From NCBI RefSeq assembly GCF_005938385.1, contig NZ_VCRA01000008.1:62001-126000 (forward strand): DNA of 64,000 bases. Reading direction: 5' to 3'. Position 1 is the stretch's first letter; every line of letters begins with the position of its first letter. Position numbers and translations under genes: made by a program. The notes beneath the pieces were generated by a model. It was not told the DNA's origin. It searched no databases and saw only the letters and a list, made by a program, of their open reading frames with translations. Below, piece after piece: positions 1 to 9,106 of this stretch. This stretch comes from Paenibacillus mesophilus (lineage in GTDB: Bacteria; Bacillota; Bacilli; Paenibacillales; NBRC-103111).

Positions 1-2
1 AT

Positions 3-170
3 AACAACAAACAAATCAACACACCAACCGCATCGCCGAAAATGAAGGGCGTCCTCATCGACATCAATTGCATCGCAGTAGCAAATGGCAACGTTTCGCG
101 TTACTTGCTGAACCCGGATCATCCGCACGATCGGTTTGACGGAGTAGGCAACCTTTCACTCAGCGTATAA
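3..170 (+). CDS. C-terminal end of an unidentified protein (5' partial)
   Basis: An open frame runs in from the left edge of the window and stops with TAA at 168-170, giving about 55 residues. There is an internal ATG at 42, but the frame is open upstream of it and no ribosome site precedes it, so this is most likely the tail of a larger gene. The tail (GNVSRYLLNPDHPHDRF near its end) has no feature I recognise. It lies 73 bases before a solute-binding lipoprotein gene. It could also be a chance open frame. Confidence 0.4.
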   Translation, partial: NNKQINTPTASPKMKGVLIDINCIAVANGNVSRYLLNPDHPHDRFDGVGNLSLSV

Positions 171-203
171 TCGTATCAAACAGACGTTCGCACCTTTGTA
201 AAT

Positions 204-217
204 AGAAATCGATTACG
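204..217. promoter_or_regulatory. weak candidate cre (CcpA) site
   Basis: AGAAATCGATTACG matches the CcpA consensus TGWAANCGNTNWCA at 12 of 14 positions and lies 27 bases before the start of the downstream solute-binding lipoprotein gene. Catabolite control would fit a sugar-uptake gene. Two mismatches at the outer ends make it weak. Confidence 0.3.
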
Positions 218-243
218 TATAAGGAATAAGGGGATGTTTCGAT

Positions 244-1590
244 ATGGTCTGGAAACAAACATTTAGCACGATTGCAACACTTGGCATGTTAGGAGCCGTC
301 TTGTCCGCTTGCGGCAACAGTGCGACACCGGAAACAGGAGCAAATAATAACTCGTCCTCTCCCCCTGTCTCCCAAAAACCGAGCGAACCGCCGGCACCGG
401 TAAAACTGATTATGATGCAGGATGGCGCTACCATTACGAAGGATGAATTCGAAAATCTGATCGCTGCCCCTGTCAAAGCCAAATACCCGCACATCTCCAT
501 GGAATTGGTCATCAATAGCAAGGCGGATGCAGGCGTTCAAGATTTCATTGCTTCCGGCGAGTTTCCGGACCTGATCTTCAGCACGTATCCGCGCATTACG
601 AACCACCGGGATTTGAAGACAGTCGAGGATCTGAATCCGTTAGTCGCCAAGAACAAGATGGATCTGACGAAATACGATCCCGCCGCTCTTCAAACCGCGC
701 AAGTATACTCAGGTGACGGCAAGCTGTACGGACTTCCGTTTTCACTTAACTTTACGGCTACGTTTTACAACAAAGACATCTTTGATCGATTTGGTGTTCC
801 TTACCCGAAAGACGGTATGACATGGGACGATGCACTGGAATCGGCAAAAAAGATATCGCGTGTTATGGACGGCGTTGAGTATAAGGGCGCTTTCATACAA
901 GGGATCGGCGATGTATCTACACAACTGAGTCTGCCTCTCGTCGATCCGAAAACAGGCAAAGCGAATTTGGTCGCCCAAGAGGGCTGGAAAAAGCTATTCG
1001 ATCTGTACAAAGCGTTTACTGACATCCCAAATAACAAAGACGCCCTTGCGGGAGCGACGTTGAACAACGGGTTTCTAAAAGATCAGACGGTGGCAATGGC
1101 GATCAGTTACGACGCTCGTATTGCTGCGTTGGAGAAATTGTATGGAACGCCGCAAGACTTTAACTGGGACCTCACCCAATTCCCGAGCTTCAAGGAAAAA
1201 CCGAATACAACGGTCGCCTCGTCGGGTCATTTCCTGCTGCTGTCTTCTCTCGGCAAACATAAAGAAGAAGCATTCAAGGTTATAGAATTGCTCGGTTCAT
1301 CCGACGTACAGAAATTGATTACCGACCATGGCCGCTTCACCGCACTCCGCGACCAATCGATCAAAGAAATGTACGGAAACAATATGAAATCGCTGAAAGG
1401 CAAAAATATTAAATCCGTATTTAAAAGCCAGTTTGCTGCACCGGTAGCTCCACATACAAATACAGCCTATGTATTCAAACATATCAACACTTCGCTTACT
1501 CGGGTAGTCAACGGTGAAATCGATGTCAACACGGCCATTCGCGAAGCTGAAGATGCAGCGAACAAAGAAATTGCCGAAAAATCGAGATGA
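244..1590 (+). CDS. Extracellular solute-binding lipoprotein, family 1
   Basis: A 448-residue ABC-type sugar-binding lipoprotein that would capture a mono- or oligosaccharide outside the membrane. The N-terminus has a positive start, a hydrophobic stretch and a lipobox LSAC, with the acylated cysteine at residue 23, followed by an Asn/Ser/Pro-rich linker. The family-1 hinge motif FYNKDIFDRFGVPYPKDGMT lies near residue 180, and the tail (DVNTAIREAEDAANKEI) is shared with most of its paralogues here. An AAGGGG ribosome site precedes the ATG. The gene sits 24 bases before a GH109-like oxidoreductase gene, suggesting one transcript. No MalF/MalG-type permease is nearby. The substrate cannot be read from the sequence. 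Confidence 0.93.
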   Translation: MVWKQTFSTIATLGMLGAVLSACGNSATPETGANNNSSSPPVSQKPSEPPAPVKLIMMQDGATITKDEFENLIAAPVKAKYPHISMELVINSKADAGVQDFIASGEFPDLIFSTYPRITNHRDLKTVEDLNPLVAKNKMDLTKYDPAALQTAQVYSGDGKLYGLPFSLNFTATFYNKDIFDRFGVPYPKDGMTWDDALESAKKISRVMDGVEYKGAFIQGIGDVSTQLSLPLVDPKTGKANLVAQEGWKKLFDLYKAFTDIPNNKDALAGATLNNGFLKDQTVAMAISYDARIAALEKLYGTPQDFNWDLTQFPSFKEKPNTTVASSGHFLLLSSLGKHKEEAFKVIELLGSSDVQKLITDHGRFTALRDQSIKEMYGNNMKSLKGKNIKSVFKSQFAAPVAPHTNTAYVFKHINTSLTRVVNGEIDVNTAIREAEDAANKEIAEKSR

Positions 1591-1614
1591 TCCCACGAAA
1601 GGAAGGAATTGTTC

Positions 1615-2856
1615 GTGCAACCCGAATCAAAGGTTAAATTGGGAGTTATTGGACTAGGCGCTAGAGGAAAAGGCTTGCTTCATAATCTGCTGGTCATGGA
1701 CGACGTGGAAATACCGGCTGTATGCGATCCTTACGAGGACCGTCTGCAGCAAGCGCTGGAAATCGTAGCGGAAACGGGAAGGCCGAAGGCGGAAGGGTAT
1801 TCGGACTACAAGCAGCTGCTTGCTCGCGACGACATACAAGGCGTTATTATCGCCACGACCTGGATTACACACGCCGAGATCGCTATTGCGGCTATGAAAG
1901 CCGGCAAATACGCGGGGATCGAGGTTGGCGGAGCGGCTGCCCTCGAAGAGTGCTGGGAGCTGGTCCGGACTTCGGAGCAAACCGGTGTGCCATGTATGCT
2001 GCTGGAAAACTGCTGCTACGGACGGGATGAACTTGCCGTCCTCCATATGGTCAAGCAAGGGCTGTTCGGCGAGCTGATTCACTGCCAGTGCGGCTACGAA
2101 CATGACCTGCGCAGCGAAGTGGCGCTGGGCGAACAGAACCGCCGTAACCGCTATAGCAACTATTTGCACCGCAACGGCGAGCTGTATCCGATCCACGGAC
2201 TCGGCCCGGTGTCCAAAGTGTTGAATATAAACCGCGGCAACCGGCTTATGACCTTGACCTCGATGTCTTCGAAAGCGCGCGGCATTCGCCAGTGGGCGAC
2301 GGACAAGTTCGGGGAAACCGACCCGCTAGCCAAAAAGGAGTTCGCCCAAGGCGATATCGTCACAACGATGATCAAATGCGCCGGCGGCGAAACGATCTCG
2401 ATCGTTCACGATACGACGCTTCCGCGCCCCTATTCCCGGGCGTGCCGGGTGCAAGGAACGAAAGGGCTGTGGATGGAGGACAACAACTCGATTCATATCG
2501 AGGGAAGAAGCCCTCAACACAAGTGGGAATCGTTCGACGGCTACCGCGAGGAATACGAGCATCCGATCTGGAAGCAATTTTTGCGCGACGGGGTACAAGG
2601 CGGTCACGGCGGCATGGACCATCTGGTGATCCGCGCCTTCGCCGAAAGCGTAAAAAACGGGACGGACACGCCGATCGACGTCTACGACACGGCGGTGTGG
2701 ATGGCGATTACCGTGCTTTCCGAAGATTCGATTGCGCTCGGCAGCGCCCCGGTCAGCATCCCCGACTTTACGAGGGGCAAATGGATGAACCGGACTCCGG
2801 GTCCGGTGGGCCGATATAGGCTGGACCGTGTAGACGAGTCTTTGTTTAACGGTTGA
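1615..2856 (+). CDS. Gfo/Idh/MocA-type NAD-dependent oxidoreductase, GH109-like glycosidase
   Basis: About 413 residues. The N-terminal Rossmann fold carries the GLGARGKG nucleotide motif near residue 12. The middle has LENCCYGRDE, then NGELYPIHGLGP, where the His aligns with the proposed catalytic histidine of family GH109 alpha-N-acetylgalactosaminidases, and INRGNR. GH109 enzymes cleave glycosides by transient NAD-dependent oxidation at C3, so this is probably a cytoplasmic glycosidase rather than a simple dehydrogenase; the exact sugar is inferred only. The frame allows a TTG start at 1609, but the GAAAGGAAGG ribosome site at 1597-1606 is better spaced for GTG at 1615, which I chose. It follows the solute-binding lipoprotein gene closely and ends at a clear terminator. 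Confidence 0.8.
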   Translation: MQPESKVKLGVIGLGARGKGLLHNLLVMDDVEIPAVCDPYEDRLQQALEIVAETGRPKAEGYSDYKQLLARDDIQGVIIATTWITHAEIAIAAMKAGKYAGIEVGGAAALEECWELVRTSEQTGVPCMLLENCCYGRDELAVLHMVKQGLFGELIHCQCGYEHDLRSEVALGEQNRRNRYSNYLHRNGELYPIHGLGPVSKVLNINRGNRLMTLTSMSSKARGIRQWATDKFGETDPLAKKEFAQGDIVTTMIKCAGGETISIVHDTTLPRPYSRACRVQGTKGLWMEDNNSIHIEGRSPQHKWESFDGYREEYEHPIWKQFLRDGVQGGHGGMDHLVIRAFAESVKNGTDTPIDVYDTAVWMAITVLSEDSIALGSAPVSIPDFTRGKWMNRTPGPVGRYRLDRVDESLFNG

Positions 2857-2880
2857 CCGCACTTTCCCCCATTTCTATCG

Positions 2881-2930
2881 AAAGGCTGTACCCGAAGCCG
2901 CCGACGGCTTAAGGCACAGCCTTTTCTTTC
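2881..2930 (+). terminator. Rho-independent terminator, possibly bidirectional
   Basis: AAAGGCTGT at 2881-2889 pairs with ACAGCCTTT at 2916-2924. An inner stem AAGCCG/CGGCTT lies at 2895-2910, and a T-rich tail follows. It closes the plus-strand pair and lies in the gap facing the convergent beta-helix gene. Confidence 0.8.
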
Positions 2931-2960
2931 ACTATAGCGGAAGCAGTTCCCCGATTCACA

Positions 2961-5018
2961 TTAAGAAATCATGCCGAACGGCTTGAAGATCGCGTCATAA
3001 ATCGGTACGACTTGTTGCGTTTTCGTGCAGCTTTGGCTTAATTTCAAAGAAACGCCGTTGCTCCCAACAACAGCTATAGTCGTTCCATCCGGAATTCCGT
3101 CTCCAAAAATCTTATTCCCTACCGACCAACTTTGGTTGCCCGGGCTGACTTGTATGTCATCAAGACCGGCAGTCATGCTCGCGGTTGCGGACGATAAGTG
3201 GCCGATCCCTTCCCTGACACAAACCCAGCCGACAGCTCCTGCGGAAGCCGGAACGGAGTTGTAAATCAGATCCCCTGGCAAGTGGTATTTGGAGAGGATC
3301 GGCGCCGAGTCGATCGAGGATACCTTGATGTCCAATTTCCCAAGGCTTTGCAGAACCCAGCCCCCCGCCAAGTCTGATTTATAAAATGTTGCAGTCTCGT
3401 TGTTTTTAAGAACAATAGGTCCCGCATCGCTCGGAATAACGATATTTCCGCCGCGGTCTATTATTAAATAGCCTTGTGAGCCCCAAGCCCTGACGGTGAT
3501 CGACTCTCCGACGCTGAGTGTCGATATGATTGTTTTGAGAGTCGTTGCGGATGTATTCATCAGAACTTCCCTATAATTGGCAAGATTGACGGAACCGTCT
3601 GTACCGACAGCCACTTGTCGGGTTATGCCGGATGTCGCTGCAGTTGCTGCGTGAAGGTTTCCTCGCAGTTCGACGCCAAGATGATTGCTTCCGACAACAG
3701 TACGATCCACCGCCCCTACGAAATGATTATGGACAACATTGGCACTGCACCCTGCTCCAATAAAGATGCCATAGCCTCCGCCCGCGCCATCCGAGCAAGC
3801 GTTTGCAAAGTGACAGTTATTGAAGTGATTTGCCGCAGCGGCAGCCGATAGTGTTACGGCATATTTTAAATTCTCAAACCAGCAATTATAAAAGTTGATG
3901 GTGGACGACCTGTCAATCCTCACTCCATATTCGGAGCGCTGGAAGGTGCAAGTCAAAAAAGTTACAACGGACGGAGCCGTGTCTTCTTCCGGTATTCCGC
4001 TCGCGTCGAATGATCGGCTGATTTCGACGTTTGTCCCGGGAGATATCGATCCTGACGCGGGAAGGGCGTCCAGCTCGACATTGATGAACGTAACCTGGCC
4101 AAGCTGACCGATAGCCTTCAATGCACGGCTCGACGTATGGTTATCCCTGAAAACGGCCATATTGGAAAACGTCAAAAACTGATTCGCAATGTCTCCGCGC
4201 CCATTAATGGCCCTCAAATAGATGCCATTGCCGTGGAAGCCTCTAATATCCACATTATCAAAGTTGCAGTGCCAAATGCCTCCCGTATGGGCGGGAATTT
4301 GTTCCTCAACCCCGTCGAAATGCAATCCGTTTTGACCGGGATTGGCTGATCCCACACCTGCGAGTGACAGTTCCGTGATCGACATTTTTTGAACAGGACC
4401 GGGCAGTTCCATTGTTACAAAGCCTTTTTCCGTTGAGACGGCAGGCTTCAGGATTGTCTTCGTTCTCCCTGATCCCCGTATACTTACACCGGTTCTCAAG
4501 ACGATTTTGCTTGCAACAAAGGTGCCTGCCGGGAAGAATAGATCCGACTTGCTTGTCAAAGCCCAGGAGAGAGCCGCATCTATCGCTTGCGAGTCATCCG
4601 TGGTCCCGTTGCCCTTGGCCCCGAACCATTTGACATTCAAGGTTGAATCGTATATTCGTTTGAATCGGGCTCCCGATGCAGTAACGAGTACGGTGCCCGT
4701 GTTGTCCGCCGAAGTCGTATCAGAAGAATCATAATAGAAGGAGCCTTCTTGTCCAATGTCGGTAACATAGTAAATTGTATGCGGAGTCAGTATGGCCAGA
4801 GATCTGAACTCGCTGATCGTTCCCGCTATGAAGTCGCAACATTCCAATGAATTCCCGTATACATCTGCGGTTACTCTTCCTTTGCCGATACTGGGAACCG
4901 ATAGAGCAACGCCCGCCATTCCCATGGCGCCAATAGATAACAAAAGCTTTCTCCTGCTAATTTGGACTTCCGTTTCTGAATGTTGAACGTCCTTGTTTTC
5001 CGATTGCAGATCAGCCAT
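2961..5018 (-). CDS. Tat-exported pectate-lyase-like right-handed beta-helix protein
   Basis: 685 residues. The N-terminus has a polar stretch, twin arginines at residues 22-23 (SRRKLLLSIGAMGMAG) and a short hydrophobic segment: a Tat signal, so the protein is probably exported folded. Around residues 130-150 it has the pectate-lyase-3 superfamily entry motif FGAKGNGTTDDSQAID, followed by many short beta-helix rungs with Asn-rich turns. Near the C-terminus the module GDLIYNSVP...GWVCV...FKPFG resembles the one in the remnant at 14177-15165. Catalysis is not evident; such proteins are lyases, GH28-like hydrolases or surface spikes. The GGAGGAGGTAC ribosome site before ATG is strong. It stands alone, converging on the GH109-like gene. 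Confidence 0.8.
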   Translation of the reverse strand: MADLQSENKDVQHSETEVQISRRKLLLSIGAMGMAGVALSVPSIGKGRVTADVYGNSLECCDFIAGTISEFRSLAILTPHTIYYVTDIGQEGSFYYDSSDTTSADNTGTVLVTASGARFKRIYDSTLNVKWFGAKGNGTTDDSQAIDAALSWALTSKSDLFFPAGTFVASKIVLRTGVSIRGSGRTKTILKPAVSTEKGFVTMELPGPVQKMSITELSLAGVGSANPGQNGLHFDGVEEQIPAHTGGIWHCNFDNVDIRGFHGNGIYLRAINGRGDIANQFLTFSNMAVFRDNHTSSRALKAIGQLGQVTFINVELDALPASGSISPGTNVEISRSFDASGIPEEDTAPSVVTFLTCTFQRSEYGVRIDRSSTINFYNCWFENLKYAVTLSAAAAANHFNNCHFANACSDGAGGGYGIFIGAGCSANVVHNHFVGAVDRTVVGSNHLGVELRGNLHAATAATSGITRQVAVGTDGSVNLANYREVLMNTSATTLKTIISTLSVGESITVRAWGSQGYLIIDRGGNIVIPSDAGPIVLKNNETATFYKSDLAGGWVLQSLGKLDIKVSSIDSAPILSKYHLPGDLIYNSVPASAGAVGWVCVREGIGHLSSATASMTAGLDDIQVSPGNQSWSVGNKIFGDGIPDGTTIAVVGSNGVSLKLSQSCTKTQQVVPIYDAIFKPFGMIS

Positions 5019-5116
5019 TAAAGTACCTCCTCCTTCAGTTGATGTTTTTAGGCACTACGCATAACGAAATCCATTGACCTTGGTCGATTTTTCGCTTTCG
5101 CAGTTTAGCTTTACTA

Positions 5117-6457
5117 TTACTTTGCTTTCTCTTGCGCAATCTTCTTGTTGACATCCTCCTCCAGTTCGCGGAGAGCGGTATTCAAATCCTTTGTGCCTTG
5201 CACGTAGCTTTTGAAATATTCAGGAAGCGCCTTCCGGGCGATTTCATCGTACTTGGTCGCGTCCTTCGTAGGCGCGATCTTGTTTGCGTAGAGAGCCTTA
5301 ATGTTTTTGCCCGCAATGGAAGGATAATCTTTGCCGGTCGAGTTGCGGACGTCCTGGCTTTTCAAAGCCGTCAAGCGAAGAATGCCCGCTCCTTCCTTCT
5401 GCACCTCGTCCGACAACATGATTTGAATGATATCCATCGCCTGATTTTTGGATTTGCTTTGTGAAGAGATTGCAAACGTACTGGCCAAATACTGTAAACT
5501 AGTTTTGGGCGTTTCCGGGAACGATGGGAACGAAACGAGATCGAAGTTAAGCGGTTTCCCCTCCTTCTCCAGCGCCAGCAGCTGCGGAAGCATCGTCGTT
5601 CCCGCTCTCATTGCGAGCGTACGGGTTTTCGTAAAATCGTCCAGTTCTTTACCGGCTCCCGCCGTATCGTTACCCGGGATCTTGATGAATTTACCGAACG
5701 TCTCGAACATTTTTTTCCACGCATCCGTTTGAAAGGCAGCCTTGCCGGTCTTCGAATCCACAAGGGACGCGGACAATGGATTGTAGCCGAGATAGATCGA
5801 AGGCGCGAAATCGAAGCCTTTGTACTGTACGCCTCCGTCGTTGCGAGTCAACCTTCCGGCCAACTGATATACGTCGTCCCAAGTCATCCCATCTTTCGGG
5901 TAAGGTACGGCAAATTTATCAAATATATCTTTATTGTAATAGAGTGCGTAATTGCTCGTTCCCCATGGCATCGTAAGGAGCTCGCCTTTATCGGAATATT
6001 TGCGTATGCTGTCGACAAGTCCGTCGTCCAGACGGTTCAGATCCATATTATGCGACTTTACTAACGGATCGAGATTGGTCAGCAGCCCCAAATCGTTCAT
6101 CTCGTGCAACCGGTTGTTCGGGAAAAACATCAGATCCGGGATATTGCCCGCTGTGACAAGCTCACTCGGGGTTGCGCCTTTGCCTTCGACAATAATGTTC
6201 AAAGTAATGTACGGCATCTGCTTCTGAACGTGGCTGACAATATATTGTTTGGCGTAATCTTCGGTCAGTCCGCCCATGACATATAAGGTTAACTTCGCGG
6301 GAGAGGTGTCCTTGACCGGCGGCTTATCGGCAGTCGGCGAGGCGCCTGGTGCAGGAAGCTTCGTATCCGCCGAGCCTCCGTTTCCACACCCGGCCAGCAT
6401 CGCTCCGAGCGAGCCGAACAGGCCAATCGCAATTCCCGCTTTTTGAATAAATTTCAT
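5117..6457 (-). CDS. Extracellular solute-binding lipoprotein, family 1
   Basis: 446 residues from the ATG at 6457. The frame extends to a TTG at 6472, but GGGGGAG sits between the two and is correctly spaced only for the ATG. The lipobox is MLAGC with Cys24. The family motif YYNKDIFDKFAVPYPKDGMT occurs near residue 180, and the C-terminal helix reads DLNTALRELEEDVNKKI. The gene is divergent from the AraC regulator at 6735, which probably controls it, and a cre-like site lies in the shared gap. No permease genes are adjacent. Substrate unknown; the neighbourhood suggests a pentose-containing oligosaccharide. Confidence 0.93.
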   Translation of the reverse strand: MKFIQKAGIAIGLFGSLGAMLAGCGNGGSADTKLPAPGASPTADKPPVKDTSPAKLTLYVMGGLTEDYAKQYIVSHVQKQMPYITLNIIVEGKGATPSELVTAGNIPDLMFFPNNRLHEMNDLGLLTNLDPLVKSHNMDLNRLDDGLVDSIRKYSDKGELLTMPWGTSNYALYYNKDIFDKFAVPYPKDGMTWDDVYQLAGRLTRNDGGVQYKGFDFAPSIYLGYNPLSASLVDSKTGKAAFQTDAWKKMFETFGKFIKIPGNDTAGAGKELDDFTKTRTLAMRAGTTMLPQLLALEKEGKPLNFDLVSFPSFPETPKTSLQYLASTFAISSQSKSKNQAMDIIQIMLSDEVQKEGAGILRLTALKSQDVRNSTGKDYPSIAGKNIKALYANKIAPTKDATKYDEIARKALPEYFKSYVQGTKDLNTALRELEEDVNKKIAQEKAK

Positions 6458-6572
6458 AACAATCTCCCCCAATTAAGATGAATAAAAAACAAGCATTTAC
6501 GTCCCCCCGTGCTTTTAGGGCGATGACGCACTCCATATGCGGCCAACATACAGCCTAAGCATACCTCACGCG

Positions 6573-6586
6573 GGAAAGCGGTTTCA
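6573..6586. promoter_or_regulatory. candidate cre (CcpA) site
   Basis: GGAAAGCGGTTTCA matches TGWAANCGNTNWCA at 13 of 14 positions (first base differs). It lies in the 277-base gap between the solute-binding lipoprotein gene and the divergent AraC gene, about 115 bases upstream of the former, consistent with catabolite repression of sugar uptake. Confidence 0.55.
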
Positions 6587-6734
6587 ATGAATCCAAATAC
6601 GGTTATTTGAACAAATCTACGATCCCGATCTTGTTGGACAGATAAGCGCAAACTGACTTATACTGCTGTGAGAATCAATAATTTATTAGGTAGACAATAC
6701 GCCAATCCAATACGTTTGCAAGGGGGGAATACCC

Positions 6735-7523
6735 GTGATTTCACCTATAGCCGTATACTTCGAGCGATGCGAGCCCGACTGGATAGTCCCTAGAAACATT
6801 ACCACAAACCATATCCTTCTTCTGGTGACCGACGGTTCCTTCACTTATACGGTGGGCGGTGACGAGCTTGAGCTGCACCGGGGTGATGTTCTCTACGTGC
6901 CTGAAGGCTTGATGCGGTCCGCCCGAGGCGGGCAGCGGGACCCTCACCACATGTATGTGGCCCACTTCCGTCTCCAGGACAACGATTACTCGATTCCTCT
7001 GCTTCAAGAACGTGAGTACCGCTATCTGCAGCCGTTCAGCGGAGATTATCTAAAAACCAGGTTCTCTTTGCTGACACAGCATTGGCTAAGAAAACCTGCT
7101 TACTACGAAACGATCTACCATAGCATTTTGCTTGAAATGCTATCCATCGTGAACGGCGAATCCGATTCCCGAAACGTCCCGACCAAATCCTATTCGATCG
7201 CCATGCAAATCCAAGACTATATTCTGAACCATTCTCGCGAAAACATTACGATCGCCGCCCTCTCACAGAACGTTCAGCGAACCCCCAACTATATCAGCAC
7301 CATCTTCCGACAAGTAACGGGACAAACCATTACCCAATATATTCAGCAAATCCGGATTGCCGAAGCATGCAATATGTTGATCAATTCGCAGATGACGGTC
7401 GGAGAAATATCTGAATATTTAGGCTTTTGCGAGCAGTCGTATTTCAACAAAGTGTTCAAGAAAGTGACGGGGCTCCCTCCATCCGCGTATTTGAAAGAAA
7501 AAACGAAAATGTGGAGAGGCTGA
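6735..7523 (+). CDS. AraC-family transcriptional regulator
   Basis: 262 residues. The N-terminal half (about 1-140) is a cupin-like ligand domain (HRGDVLYVPEG near residue 50). The C-terminal 100 residues hold the two AraC helix-turn-helix motifs: SQNVQRTPNYISTIFRQVTG and VGEISEYLGFCEQSYFNKVF, ending in the usual TGLPPSAYLK. The start is GTG at 6735, supported by AAGGGGGGA about 7 bases upstream. It is divergent from a binding lipoprotein gene and upstream of the isomerase-like and 819-residue genes, so it is the likely local activator of both. Confidence 0.9.
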   Translation: MISPIAVYFERCEPDWIVPRNITTNHILLLVTDGSFTYTVGGDELELHRGDVLYVPEGLMRSARGGQRDPHHMYVAHFRLQDNDYSIPLLQEREYRYLQPFSGDYLKTRFSLLTQHWLRKPAYYETIYHSILLEMLSIVNGESDSRNVPTKSYSIAMQIQDYILNHSRENITIAALSQNVQRTPNYISTIFRQVTGQTITQYIQQIRIAEACNMLINSQMTVGEISEYLGFCEQSYFNKVFKKVTGLPPSAYLKEKTKMWRG

Positions 7524-7630
7524 ACGAATTCGTAGAATCGTTCAAAAAGCAGTTGCTGCGTTCATTGTTCTTGCTGCGTCGTTATCCTAAGATGGGGGTA
7601 GGTGTTACGATTCCATATACATAAAGGGAG

Positions 7631-9088
7631 ATGTCAAGTCTCATGAGTGCAGCATTTCCAAGGGCCAGATCCCGGGTCGGCGTCATCTCGGTCGGCCATG
7701 AGCCTTATTGGTCACAATTTCCGGGACTGAAGGACGAACTGATCGGAAACGGGCGCCATTTCGAGAGTATACTAGCCGCCGAGGAAGTAGAGGTCGTCAC
7801 GTCCGGCTTCGTCGATACAGTCGACAAGTCGTTCGCAGCAGCACAAGATTTGAAATCCAAAGATATCGATTTTTTGTTTCTGTATTTAAGCACATACGTG
7901 ACCTCTTCCACGGCGGTATCCGCGGTTCTCGCCCTGGACGTGCCGACCGTGCTCGTTGCGCTGCAGCCGAGAAAACAGCTCGATTACCGGAACACGACAA
8001 CCTACCTGCAGCTGGCTAACGACAACATCTGCTCGCTGCCGGAAATCGGGGGTGTGCTCATCCGGGCCGGGAAGCCGGCTGCGGGCATAATAGTAGGCAC
8101 TTTGTTCGACGACAACCGAGTACGAAACGAACTGCGCTCCTGGTGTCAAGCAGCGGGCGCACGACGAGCGTTCCGACGTGCGAAGATTGGGTATTTGGGC
8201 CATACGTACGAAGGAATGTACGATATGAACTCGGATCCGTCGGCCTTTACGTTTGCATTTGGCGCGCATGTGCAAATGCTGGAGATGTGCGATTTGGCCA
8301 AGCTCGTTAACGGGGCTACTCCGCGGGAAAGATCCGCCAAAATCGAGGAAATCCACAGCGTATTCGAGATCGCCGATCCGTTTCTCGATCCGATAACGCG
8401 TCCGATTCGAGATGAAGACTTGGAATGGGCGGCTCAGGTGGCAGTCGGTCTCGACAAGCTGATCGGCGAATTCGGACTGACCGGGCTAGCCTACTACTAT
8501 CGTGGCCTGGACAACAACGAATACGAGCGTATCGGCTCCAATATGGTGCTGGGCAACTCGCTTCTGACCAGGAAAGGCATTCCGCTTGCGGGAGAAGCCG
8601 ATCTGAAAACGTGTGCCGCCATGCTGATCATGGACCGTCTTGGCGCGGGCGGTTCGTTTGCCGAGCTGCATCCGTGTGATTTTACCGATAATATCGTTCT
8701 GGTCGGGCATGACGGTCCGCACGACATCCGGATCAGCGACGCCAAACCCATTATCCGCGGCCTGGATCTGTTTCATGGCAAGAGCGGTTCGGGGGTCGGC
8801 GTGGAATTCAGTATCAAAGCAGGTCCCGTTACGATTCTGAGCATCGGTCAAACCGCCGATGGCCGCTTCAAGTTGATCGCCGCGGAAGGCGAATCGATCA
8901 AAGGAGAAATTCCACAAACCGGCAATACGAATACCCGTTGCTCGATGGGCGGCACCGTTGCCGAATTCATCGAGAAGTGGTGCATGGCCGGGCCGACGCA
9001 TCATTTTGCACTGGGCGTCGGGCACGTCAGTGAGAAAATCCGCAACTTCGCCAACATTATGGGCTTGGAATTGCAAATCGTGAAATAA
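7631..9088 (+). CDS. L-arabinose/L-fucose isomerase-like protein
   Basis: 485 residues (481 if the second ATG at 7643 is used; AAAGGGAG directly abuts the first ATG, so the choice is open). The fold-level pattern is that of the arabinose/fucose isomerase superfamily: an N-terminal alpha/beta domain with VGVISVGHEPYW, a central domain with KIGYLGHTYEGMYDM near residue 185, and a C-terminal part with HHFALGVGH near the end, where the isomerase metal ligands usually include histidine. It is probably an aldose-ketose isomerase on a pentose or deoxyhexose. It lies after the AraC gene and 18 bases before the 819-residue gene, in one apparent transcript. Confidence 0.75.
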   Translation: MSSLMSAAFPRARSRVGVISVGHEPYWSQFPGLKDELIGNGRHFESILAAEEVEVVTSGFVDTVDKSFAAAQDLKSKDIDFLFLYLSTYVTSSTAVSAVLALDVPTVLVALQPRKQLDYRNTTTYLQLANDNICSLPEIGGVLIRAGKPAAGIIVGTLFDDNRVRNELRSWCQAAGARRAFRRAKIGYLGHTYEGMYDMNSDPSAFTFAFGAHVQMLEMCDLAKLVNGATPRERSAKIEEIHSVFEIADPFLDPITRPIRDEDLEWAAQVAVGLDKLIGEFGLTGLAYYYRGLDNNEYERIGSNMVLGNSLLTRKGIPLAGEADLKTCAAMLIMDRLGAGGSFAELHPCDFTDNIVLVGHDGPHDIRISDAKPIIRGLDLFHGKSGSGVGVEFSIKAGPVTILSIGQTADGRFKLIAAEGESIKGEIPQTGNTNTRCSMGGTVAEFIEKWCMAGPTHHFALGVGHVSEKIRNFANIMGLELQIVK

Positions 9089-9106
9089 AATTGGGGGACG
9101 AGAACG

